DNA from: Thermodesulfobacteriales bacterium
GTDB lineage: Bacteria > Desulfobacterota > Thermodesulfobacteria > Thermodesulfobacteriales > Thermodesulfatatoraceae
Direction of reading: 5' to 3'
DNA: 14,271 bases
Assembly (NCBI GenBank): GCA_026985945.1
Contig: JALSPN010000086.1
Location: 1-14,271, forward strand
The translations under genes were made by a program, and so were the position numbers. Below, in pieces: positions 7,885-14,034 of the stretch. Each line of letters starts with the position of its first letter. Within the stretch, counting starts at the first letter, position 1. Below the pieces are notes generated by a model. The model made no database searches. It was not told the DNA's origin and saw only the letters and a list, made by a program, of their open reading frames with translations.

Positions 7885-8812
7885 GCAGTGTGCTCGCTGT
7901 GGAAAGTGTTTGCCCCATTGCCCGAGTTTTCAGGCCACCCGTAAAGAAGCTCTTTCCCCCCGGGGGCGGGTGGCCCTTTTACAAAAGGGCCTTGGTGGGG
8001 AGGCCTTATCGCACTGTCTCCTTTGTGGGGCCTGTGAACATATTTGTCCCAATTCCCTCCCCCTCCTGGAAGCCTTTATCAGGAACAAACCCCGCGAAAA
8101 ACTGGCAACTTTTTTAGAGATTGCTTTTCAGGGAGTCCAAAAGACCCGCCCGGCCCTAAAAGAAAAAGATTTTCACGGAAGAGAAATCGTCTTTTTCCTG
8201 GGTTGTGGGGCAAAAGTGCTTTATCCGCAAGAGACCGGGCATTTTTTAAATCTCTTTCCTGCAGCCCGCGAAAAGATCAGCCTCCTTTCTGAGCCCTGCT
8301 GCGGCTTGCCTCATCTGGCCATGGGAGATCTTGAAGGCTTTTACCGGCAAGCACGGCAGATCCTTTCGATTTTGGACCTGATTAAGGGGAGGTATCTTCT
8401 CACCCTTTGTGCCTCCTGTCTTTTCACCTTCCGGAAGTTGTATCCCCTTTTTCTTGAAGAGTTTCCCTCTGAAATTCAAATTGAAGACGGCATAGCCTAT
8501 CTTTTAAGGCTGGGAGCCAGCTTTTCTAACCCCGGAGAGGTCTTTTTTCAGGTCCCCTGCCATTTGAGACATCTCAAAAAAGAACCCTGGTGGCGAAAAC
8601 TTTTATATTTTGAGGGGTGTTGTGGCCAGGCCGGGACTTTTGGTTTTCGTTATCCTGAAGAGGCGCTTGAAATTTCAAGGCCTTTGAGAAAAGCCCTCTC
8701 CCTTTCAGGGGCCCGTTTCCTTGCCACCAGTTGTAGTTCCTGTCTTCTCTCCTTGAAAAGAAATTTTCCCCACCTCAAACCCCTTCACATAGCAGCTTTT
8801 TTAAAGTTTTGA
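7871..8812 (+). CDS. Fe-S oxidoreductase with two [4Fe-4S] motifs and CCG domains (GlcF/LutA-like)
   Basis: The ATG at 7871 gives 313 aa; a GTG at 7868 is an alternative. Two ferredoxin motifs stand at C7xxC10xxC13xxxC17P and C49xxC52xxC55xxxC59P. Two CCG (cysteine-rich) domains follow: FLGC with SEPCCGLP and LCASC, then VPCHLRH with FEGCCGQAG and SCSSC. This order is that of the glycolate oxidase iron-sulfur subunit and of LutA/HdrB-type electron carriers. It is shorter than typical GlcF (about 400 aa), and no flavoprotein partner (GlcD/GlcE) is in the window, so the substrate is not assignable. It overlaps the HD gene by 14 bp with no clear ribosome-binding site, indicating coupled translation. 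The stop lies at the edge of the repeat at 8811. Confidence 0.87.
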   Translation: MKALEQCARCGKCLPHCPSFQATRKEALSPRGRVALLQKGLGGEALSHCLLCGACEHICPNSLPLLEAFIRNKPREKLATFLEIAFQGVQKTRPALKEKDFHGREIVFFLGCGAKVLYPQETGHFLNLFPAAREKISLLSEPCCGLPHLAMGDLEGFYRQARQILSILDLIKGRYLLTLCASCLFTFRKLYPLFLEEFPSEIQIEDGIAYLLRLGASFSNPGEVFFQVPCHLRHLKKEPWWRKLLYFEGCCGQAGTFGFRYPEEALEISRPLRKALSLSGARFLATSCSSCLLSLKRNFPHLKPLHIAAFLKF

Positions 8813-8972
8813 AATTTCAGGCAACCAAATTTCCGGTTAATCCTCCCTCCCTCGCAGGGAGGGGCAAGGGGAGGGTGGAGGCTGGCGCAGATTGCTAAGC
8901 GTTCACCCCCTCCACGATCCTCTCTACAAGGGGGGACTCTGCTAACCGGAAATTAGGGGGAAATTTCAGGCA
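8811..8972. repeat. Intact MITE-like element with terminal inverted repeats and flanking direct repeat
   Basis: AATTTCCGGTTA (8828-8839) and TAACCGGAAATT (8943-8954) are perfect 12-bp terminal inverted repeats enclosing a 127-bp element. It is flanked by a perfect 13-bp direct repeat, GAAATTTCAGGCA, at 8811-8823 and 8960-8972. Inside is an 8-bp hairpin, CCCTCCCT (8845-8852) with AGGGAGGG (8856-8863). There is no open reading frame, so any mobility would need a transposase in trans. It separates two convergent genes whose stop codons both lie in or touch the direct repeats. Confidence 0.8.
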
Positions 8973-9676
8973 GAATTTCTGGTCTCCAGGGTATCTTTTC
9001 GGGGGATCAAACGGGAAATAATGATTTCGTAGGTCTCATCTGCCGCTCGCAATTTCCTCTGGCTTACGGCCTGCTCAAATTCTTTCTCTGCCAGGTAAAG
9101 GAAAGGGGCCAGCGTGCGCAGACGCTCCCGGTCATGGGCCAGATAGACTATTCCCCCCGGGGCTAGATACTTGTGGAAAAGGCGATAGAGATGTTCGAAA
9201 TAACGGCCACTGAAGACCACTTCCGCCCCCACGATAAGATCAAATTGGCCGAGCTCGCGAGGCTCTCTCCAATCGAGTCTTTCTATCCGGACATTTTCAA
9301 GCTCGTTTAAAGCGGCATTAAGACGCAAAAAATCCAGGCATTCTTCTTCGTAATCCGTAATCACTACCTCTTTATGTCCAAAGGCCGCTGCTGTAAGCCC
9401 CACTACGCCCAGCCCCGCTCCGATCTCAAGCACCCTCTCTACAGGCTTTAAGCTGGCCATAAAATCCGCCAGCACCACCGCCGCTTCCCAGATCTTTACC
9501 CAGAAGGGAAAGTTTTCCAGAGAGGTGGAGGAGTCAGCCGGAAGAAGCTCTTCAATGTTACTCGGTTTTACGAGTTTGATTTCTTTGCCCCGGATACTTA
9601 AGGGTTCTACTTCCAGACTGTATTTACGAAAAAGTTTTTCATAAAGGGGTTTTACCTTCTCCGGTACCTGCATCAT
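8966..9676 (-). CDS. Class I SAM-dependent methyltransferase (METTL/ETFB-lysine-type)
   Basis: The 236-aa soluble protein has the Rossmann methyltransferase motifs in order: motif I VLEIGAGLG (82-90), an acidic ribose-binding end at ITDYEEE (about 106-112), and DLIVGAEVVF (146-155). Before motif I comes FPFWVKIWEAAVVLADFM, the pattern seen in METTL21/ETFB lysine methyltransferase-like enzymes (PYW..LWP). The likely target is therefore protein, but no substrate can be named. The start at 9676 overlaps the stop of the HtrA-like gene as ATGA, with no clear ribosome-binding site; a second ATG follows immediately. It is last in the uppP unit. Its TGA lies inside the right direct repeat of the miniature element. 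Confidence 0.85.
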   Translation of the reverse strand: MMQVPEKVKPLYEKLFRKYSLEVEPLSIRGKEIKLVKPSNIEELLPADSSTSLENFPFWVKIWEAAVVLADFMASLKPVERVLEIGAGLGVVGLTAAAFGHKEVVITDYEEECLDFLRLNAALNELENVRIERLDWREPRELGQFDLIVGAEVVFSGRYFEHLYRLFHKYLAPGGIVYLAHDRERLRTLAPFLYLAEKEFEQAVSQRKLRAADETYEIIISRLIPRKDTLETRNSA

Positions 9677-10689
9677 GGTTGGACAAAGACCCTCCTTCCC
9701 AGATAAATTTTGATCTTTTTGATCTTGCCGTGTCGCCAGATTTTTATCTCTGTCAGTTTACCGGGTTTCAGGGCGAAAAGAACTCTTTCAAGCTGGGCCT
9801 GAGAGGAAATAGATTTGCCGTCAAGAGATAGCAATACGTCTCCCCCCACGGGAAACAAAAAATTGCCGAAAGAAACCAGCTTCTGAGCTCCTCGCAGCCC
9901 CGCTTTCGCTGCCGGGGAGCCAGGGTAAACTCTGGTCAACAAAAGGCCCGAAGAGACCGGAATCTTTAGCTCTCGTGCCAGAGTGGGGAGCAATTTGAAG
10001 CCTTCCACTCCCAGCCAGGCCCAGGCTATCTGTTCCTCTTCGCGCCCTTTCTCAAGGAGAAGCTTTAAAAGATAGGCCGGGACGACCTTTACCTCCGATG
10101 ATCCCGCCAAATTGGGAAGATCAAGGGCAAAGCCTGCCACCCGTCCCTCCTGGTCAAAGACCGGGGCCGAGCCGGCACCCTTCAGAGAAAGGCTTGTGGC
10201 AAAAAAGCTCGCCAGAGAGAAACCCCGCAGGGAGACCCTTACCGGAGACTCGGTAACCACTCCTTCTCGAAGGACAAGCCCCAGACGGGGCCTTGCCAGG
10301 AGAAAGAGCCTCTCTCCTACCGCGGGGATTTTCTTTCGGAAAAAGGCTTTTTCTCTGCCAAAGGCCCTGGTTTTCAAGACCGCAAGGCCGGAGAGATGAT
10401 CAAGGGCAAGGAGGCGTGCCCCAAGTTGTCTGCCATCAGGCAAAAAGACATCTATCCAGTGGGCCCCCTGCACCAGATAAGCCGGAGCCAGGAGTAAGCC
10501 CTCTTCCCCCGAGACAATGAGCGCAGAACCCACCCCCCTGGCAACCTCGGTGGAGGCAAGAAACTCGGGTTTGGTGGGCTTGACGAGAATCGTGGCCACC
10601 AGCCTGGAGGGAAGAGGGCTCTGGGCCCGGGCAAGGTGAAAGAGAAAACACAGGTTTAAAATCAGGCTCAGGTAAAGCGCTTTGCGCAT
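9673..10689 (-). CDS. Secreted HtrA/DegP-like PDZ protein, apparent pseudoprotease
   Basis: The ATG at 10689 gives 338 aa with GGAGGG 7 nt upstream; a TTG at 10692 is unlikely. A signal peptide spans about 1-22 with an ARA-Q cleavage pattern, predicting a periplasmic protein. A trypsin-like domain covers about 45-215 and a PDZ domain about 225-335 (WLGVEG, GLLLTRVYPGSPAAKAGL, GDVLLSLDGKSI). The scaffold is HtrA-like, but each triad position looks replaced. The TNxHVV block is LAPAYLV (His lost), the SDLAVL block is LSGLAVL (Asp to Gly), and GNSGGP is GAGSAP near 171-176 (Ser to Gly at the catalytic position). It starts one base inside the uppP stop (TGATG). A non-proteolytic binding or scaffold role in the envelope is inferred. 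Confidence 0.82.
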   Translation of the reverse strand: MRKALYLSLILNLCFLFHLARAQSPLPSRLVATILVKPTKPEFLASTEVARGVGSALIVSGEEGLLLAPAYLVQGAHWIDVFLPDGRQLGARLLALDHLSGLAVLKTRAFGREKAFFRKKIPAVGERLFLLARPRLGLVLREGVVTESPVRVSLRGFSLASFFATSLSLKGAGSAPVFDQEGRVAGFALDLPNLAGSSEVKVVPAYLLKLLLEKGREEEQIAWAWLGVEGFKLLPTLARELKIPVSSGLLLTRVYPGSPAAKAGLRGAQKLVSFGNFLFPVGGDVLLSLDGKSISSQAQLERVLFALKPGKLTEIKIWRHGKIKKIKIYLGRRVFVQP

Positions 10690-11456
10690 CAACCAACCCT
10701 CCAGACCAGCAAAGCCAGAAGCAACCTATAAGCTACAAAAGGATAAAAAGTATGCCGACGCAAAAAATTTAAAAGCCAGGCTATAACCAGGAATCCCGAG
10801 ACGAAGGCCGCTATAAAACCGGTAAAATACGCTGGGCTCAAAGATACTCCCGCCTTAAAAACCTTGATCCCTTCATAAAGCCCGGCTCCGGCGATAATAG
10901 GGGCGGAAAGCAAAAAGGAAAACCGTGCTGCAGCCTCCCTTTTAAACCCCAGAAGGAGCCCCGCTGACATGGTAATGCCACTTCTCGAAGTGCCGGGAAA
11001 GATGGCAAGCCCCTGGGCACATCCGATCAAAAGGCTTTGCCAGAGATTTATCTCCCGGAGTTCTTTCTTCTTGGGAGACAGAAGTTCCGCCAGAAGGAGG
11101 GGAAGTGACATTGCCGCCAGCTGAAAGGCCACCCTTGCAGTGGTGCGAAAATGAGAAGCCACCAGATCTTCCAGGAGAACTCCCATCAAGGCCCCGGGAA
11201 TGGTAGCCAGAATAAGATAGCCCAGAAATTTTCGGTAATGAGGGTCTTTCAGGGAAAACATCTCTTTCCAGTCCCGCCAGAAGTAGATCAGGATAGCCAG
11301 AAGGGTGCCAAGGTGCAAAAAGACATCAAAGGCAAGCCCCCCGCCCTCAACCCGAAGGAATTTTTCCGCCAGCACCAGGTGCCCTGAGCTTGAAACAGGC
11401 AAAAACTCCGTAATACCCTGCAGGATACCGAGAAAAAGGGCCTCTGAATGGGTCAT
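10689..11456 (-). CDS. uppP: Undecaprenyl-diphosphate phosphatase (BacA family)
   Basis: The 255-aa polytopic membrane protein removes a phosphate from undecaprenyl diphosphate, regenerating the lipid carrier for cell-wall and polysaccharide synthesis. The two conserved blocks are QGITEFLPVSSSGH (13-26) and PGTSRSG (154-160), each carrying known catalytic residues. Length is close to the family norm (about 255-275). The ATG at 11456 has no strong ribosome-binding site, and only about 20 bp separate it from the T-tract of the terminator after corA. Either readthrough or a promoter overlapping that terminator must express it. Downstream genes overlap by 1 and 4 bp, so uppP, the HtrA-like gene and the methyltransferase form one unit. 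Confidence 0.95.
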   Translation of the reverse strand: MTHSEALFLGILQGITEFLPVSSSGHLVLAEKFLRVEGGGLAFDVFLHLGTLLAILIYFWRDWKEMFSLKDPHYRKFLGYLILATIPGALMGVLLEDLVASHFRTTARVAFQLAAMSLPLLLAELLSPKKKELREINLWQSLLIGCAQGLAIFPGTSRSGITMSAGLLLGFKREAAARFSFLLSAPIIAGAGLYEGIKVFKAGVSLSPAYFTGFIAAFVSGFLVIAWLLNFLRRHTFYPFVAYRLLLALLVWRVG

Positions 11457-11477
11457 GGGTAGCGAATTTAAACCAAG

Positions 11478-11513
11478 AAAAAAAGCGGGGCAAACTCAAA
11501 AGAGCCGCTTTTT
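11478..11513 (-). terminator. Rho-independent terminator overlapping the corA stop
   Basis: AAAAAGCGG (11480-11488) and CCGCTTTTT (11505-11513) are perfect 9-bp arms around a 16-nt loop. On the minus strand the hairpin ends in a run of seven T residues (11484-11478). The first arm is formed by the last codons of corA, and the stop codon lies in the loop. Confidence 0.75.
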
Positions 11514-12434
11514 GATAAAAAGAACCACCACCACCGCGGAAAGGACAAAAGAAAAACCCATCAGGATAAGAAAGGCGTGGGGGGAATCCTGTAAGGGTAG
11601 CTTAATGTTCATGCCGTAAATGCTGGCCACCAGGTTGGGGAGCATGAGCACGATGGTCACCGCTGTCAGAAACTTCATCACGGTGTTGAGGTTGTTTGAA
11701 ATTACGGAGGCGTAAGCGTCCATGGTGCCGGTCAGAATGTCGCTGAAAATTTTGGCCATCTCGATGGCCTGACGATTTTCGATCTGGACATCTTCCAGAA
11801 GTTCGAGATCTTCTTCCTGCAGACGCAGAAATCTGCCCGACTGGAGGCGGTTTAAGACGATGTCATTGGCCCTCAAGGCGGTATTAAAATAAACGAGGCT
11901 CTTTTCGATATTGAGAAGCTTAAGCAGCTCTTTGTTCCGCATGGAACGATAAAGTTCGGCCTCATATTCCGTAATGAGCTTGTCGATCAGACGCAGATAA
12001 CGGAGATAAAGGTTCGCAATGGAGAAGAAGAAGTGAAAGAGAAAGGGGACAGGATATTCCAGCGTAAAAGATTTCACCCGGTTGATGGCCATCAAAAAAT
12101 CCTCAAAGACCGGGTTTTCCTTCAAACAGACCGTCACGATAGCCTCCTCCGTAAGGATAATCCCGACCGGGATAGTTTCATAACGAATATAGCCCTCTTC
12201 GTGGCGCGGATCTGGCACTCTGAGAATTATAAGGAGTTGATCCTCCTCAAGCTCTACCCGGGGAGTTTCTTCTTCATCCAGGGGATAACGCAAAAATTCC
12301 GGCAGAATTTTTAGCGCTTCCTGAACGTGCTGCAATTCCTCTTCGGTGGGAGAGGTAAGACAAACCCAGCAATGCCGCTCAATTTGCGGCGCCAAGGAAA
12401 GGACCCCTTTCTCCGTGCGATAAATGCGAAGCAA
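11496..12434 (-). CDS. corA: CorA-family magnesium/divalent cation transporter
   Basis: The 312-aa protein has the CorA layout: a large soluble N-terminal domain, a long helix rich in Glu and Leu (about 135-250), then two C-terminal membrane helices (about 254-273 and 286-307). The first ends in YGMN (273-276), the selectivity motif, and the short tail KKRLF is basic. Family members form pentameric Mg2+ (or Co2+/Ni2+) channels in the inner membrane. The only in-frame start is TTG at 12434, preceded by AGAAGG at about 6 nt; upstream there is a stop before any ATG. An intrinsic terminator overlaps its 3' end. It appears to be a single-gene unit. Confidence 0.92.
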   Translation of the reverse strand: MLRIYRTEKGVLSLAPQIERHCWVCLTSPTEEELQHVQEALKILPEFLRYPLDEEETPRVELEEDQLLIILRVPDPRHEEGYIRYETIPVGIILTEEAIVTVCLKENPVFEDFLMAINRVKSFTLEYPVPFLFHFFFSIANLYLRYLRLIDKLITEYEAELYRSMRNKELLKLLNIEKSLVYFNTALRANDIVLNRLQSGRFLRLQEEDLELLEDVQIENRQAIEMAKIFSDILTGTMDAYASVISNNLNTVMKFLTAVTIVLMLPNLVASIYGMNIKLPLQDSPHAFLILMGFSFVLSAVVVVLFIKKRLF

Positions 12435-12482
12435 GATGGACCTTCTTCGTTCACTTCTCTGACCGTTTTGGTGCCCTGGAGC

Positions 12483-12530
12483 CGGCTAAGTTTTGCTAGC
12501 CGTTTACCACGTTTCGTAGATTTGGGCAAC
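12483..12530. repeat. Short dispersed motif, copy 1
   Basis: In the 5' flank of corA, CGGCTA (12483-12488) pairs with TAGCCG (12497-12502). The run GCTAGCCG-TTTACC-(3 nt)-TTTCG that follows resembles, in inverted orientation, the sequence at 13972-14020. Function unknown; similarity judged by eye. Confidence 0.3.
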
Positions 12531-12544
12531 GGGCATGTATGTTT

Positions 12545-12658
12545 CCCAAATTTCCGGTTAATTCCCCTTCCTTTGAGGAAGGGGTGAGGAGAAGGGAGGA
12601 AGTCGGCAGGATCACGAGATTTCCCCTCTCGGGCCCTTCCCTGAAAGGAGAAAATCTC
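12545..12658 (+). repeat. Diverged copy of the intergenic miniature repeat
   Basis: CCCAAATTTCCGGTTAAT at 12545-12562 repeats the left end of the element at 8825-8841. It is followed by a 9-bp hairpin, CCCCTTCCT (12564-12572) with AGGAAGGGG (12576-12584), in the place of the hairpin in the intact copy. The right terminal repeat is not recognisable; instead GAGATTT and AAATCTC form a small inverted repeat ending near 12658. No gene was found in the 279-bp gap that holds it. Confidence 0.65.
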
Positions 12659-12706
12659 AAAAAAGGGGCAACGCCAGGTGCAAAGTTAATCGTTTTGCAC
12701 CTGGCG
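12659..12706 (-). terminator. Strong hairpin terminator after the PEP-CTERM gene
   Basis: CGCCAGGTGCAAA (12672-12684) and TTTGCACCTGGCG (12694-12706) are perfect 13-bp arms around a 9-nt loop, starting 7 bp after the stop. On the minus strand the hairpin is followed by TTGCCCC and six T residues. The T-tract is offset by 7 nt from the stem, which is less than ideal, but the position fits termination. Confidence 0.7.
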
Positions 12707-12713
12707 CAGGCTT

Positions 12714-13634
12714 TTAGAGTTTTCTGGAAATTTTTACGTAGCCTCCTCCCAGAATTAACCCTACCAGGACGAGCAAGACGCTGGCAGGTTCAGGAACAGG
12801 GCTTGGGCCGGTGGGAATGTGGCTGGCGGCATCTGCTGGATCCGTGCCCAGGACATAAGCGTAGGAAAAAGAGACACTATCTCCAGCATTAAGATCTCCG
12901 ATCAGAAAAGCTATTCCGATGGTATTATCACCATTGCCGTCATCATTTCCCGCGAGATAAAAGGAAGGATCTGTCTCCCAATCATAGGATATACCGGTAT
13001 TGTGGGTGAGAGAAGAATTTGAATATAAACCAATCGTCCAATTTGAATAAGGACCGGAGGCATAAACCCAATCTTCTTCAGAGATAATACCATATCCTCG
13101 CGCATTCTTGGTACCAAATGTGCTATAACTATAGTAGTCCTGATCAGGATCAATGGTGCGCAAAAATTCGACATCCGTAAGATCTGTAAGAGCCGTAATG
13201 GTAGTATCGAACATAATATATTGATCATCATCGTTGAAGTAAACATCAATTTCAACTTTAAAATAACTAAGATAGCCACCTGTCCAGCTTACAGCATTAT
13301 CATAAGGAGAAGAAAGATCATAGACAACGACACCTGGTATTTTCAATAAATTATCATTATTATTGCCTACCACACCTGTCTGATTTGTGCTTATATAAAA
13401 ACCTTCCCAAGGGCTTCCTGGCTTGAGGAAATCTGTGCCCCCTAAGATTCCAGGAAAATTTCCGCTCCCAGACGGATCGTATTGGATACCGGGATAAGAA
13501 AAACCGTGACCAAGGGTTCCGGTATCGTCCACCTGGGTATAGATGTAATTGCCTTTCATGGGTAATGGAAGTCCGTAGGCTAACGAAAAAGAAATTACAC
13601 ACAGGAAAATCAAAACCCCCACAAAAACTCTCAT
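12714..13634 (-). CDS. Secreted PEP-CTERM sorting-domain protein
   Basis: The ATG at 13634 follows AAGGAGG at 5 nt and gives 306 aa; a longer frame from 13718 would run through the promoter. A signal peptide covers about 1-20 (basic start, VFVGVLIFLCVISFSL core). The mature part is rich in Asn, Asp, Tyr, Ser, Gly and Thr, has no cysteine, and looks beta-rich. The C-terminus carries VPEPAS at about 280-285, a hydrophobic helix, and the basic tail KISRKL: the PEP-CTERM signal recognised by exosortase. Such proteins are processed at the inner membrane and exported, often with exopolysaccharide or for biofilm and floc formation. The central region matches no domain I know. Base composition is visibly more AT-rich than the neighbours. 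No exosortase is in the window. Confidence 0.9.
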   Translation of the reverse strand: MRVFVGVLIFLCVISFSLAYGLPLPMKGNYIYTQVDDTGTLGHGFSYPGIQYDPSGSGNFPGILGGTDFLKPGSPWEGFYISTNQTGVVGNNNDNLLKIPGVVVYDLSSPYDNAVSWTGGYLSYFKVEIDVYFNDDDQYIMFDTTITALTDLTDVEFLRTIDPDQDYYSYSTFGTKNARGYGIISEEDWVYASGPYSNWTIGLYSNSSLTHNTGISYDWETDPSFYLAGNDDGNGDNTIGIAFLIGDLNAGDSVSFSYAYVLGTDPADAASHIPTGPSPVPEPASVLLVLVGLILGGGYVKISRKL

Positions 13635-13670
13635 CTCATCCTCCTTACTTTTTATTTCTGTTTCTTTGTT

Positions 13671-13686
13671 TGCAAAATAAATGCCA
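13671..13686 (-). promoter_or_regulatory. Sigma-54 (-24/-12) promoter of the PEP-CTERM gene
   Basis: On the minus strand the site reads TGGCATTTATTTTGCA, against consensus TGGCAC-N5-TTGCA: the invariant GG and GC are present with exact spacing. The transcript start would be near 13660, leaving a leader of about 26 nt that holds the AAGGAGG. No competing sigma-70 promoter of similar quality was seen here. Confidence 0.75.
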
Positions 13687-14034
13687 GAAAAGAAAATATT
13701 TACTTCAAAAAGTTTCAATTTTTGTAAAATTCTATCTTTAAAGATTTTGCCAGAAACTGTTTTGAGCCCTGGGTTTTAGGACAGAGCAAAAAATCTTTTT
13801 CTTTATGTAAAAAAGACATTTCCTACAAAATAGCTATAAAACTGGGTAAGAAGGGAAATATTTTTCACATTGAGCTCAAAAAATATTGAAAAATAAAGCT
13901 TTAAAGGCGGTGAAAAGTTTTTCACAGAAAGGGAAAATTTTTTTCTCATACCAGTTCAATCGCTTAAGATGATACAGATCCAGCGAAATAGGTAAATGTT
14001 CGGCTAGCGTAACAGACCGGGACGATAGCCCTTT
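13687..14034. other. AT-rich gap upstream of the PEP-CTERM gene, with palindromes
   Basis: About 350 bp without a supported gene on either strand, very AT-rich up to about 13950. It holds GTGAAAAGTTTTTCAC (13910-13925, arms of 7 around GT) and a second TTTTTCACA at 13861-13869. These could be activator sites for the sigma-54 promoter 180-250 bp away. No rRNA, tRNA or riboswitch was recognised. Confidence 0.4.
13972..14020. repeat. Short dispersed motif, copy 2
   Basis: CAGATCCAGCGAAATAGG followed by TAAATGTTCGGCTAGC resembles the complement of 12483-12530, sharing CGAAA, GGTAAA and CGGCTAGC in the same order with a 4-nt insertion. It sits just past the hemA stop. Function unknown. Confidence 0.3.

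Noticed and set aside
8882..8895. Sigma-54-like TGGCGC...TTGC in the miniature element
   Set aside because: The GG to GC spacing is 2 bp too short and no gene follows in that orientation.
12311..12529. 72-aa minus-strand frame overlapping the corA start
   Set aside because: Its second half is an out-of-frame reading of corA; no family match or good ribosome-binding site.
13635..13718. 28-residue N-terminal extension of the PEP-CTERM protein from 13718
   Set aside because: It runs through the sigma-54 promoter and places non-signal residues before a clear signal peptide; the ATG at 13634 has AAGGAGG.
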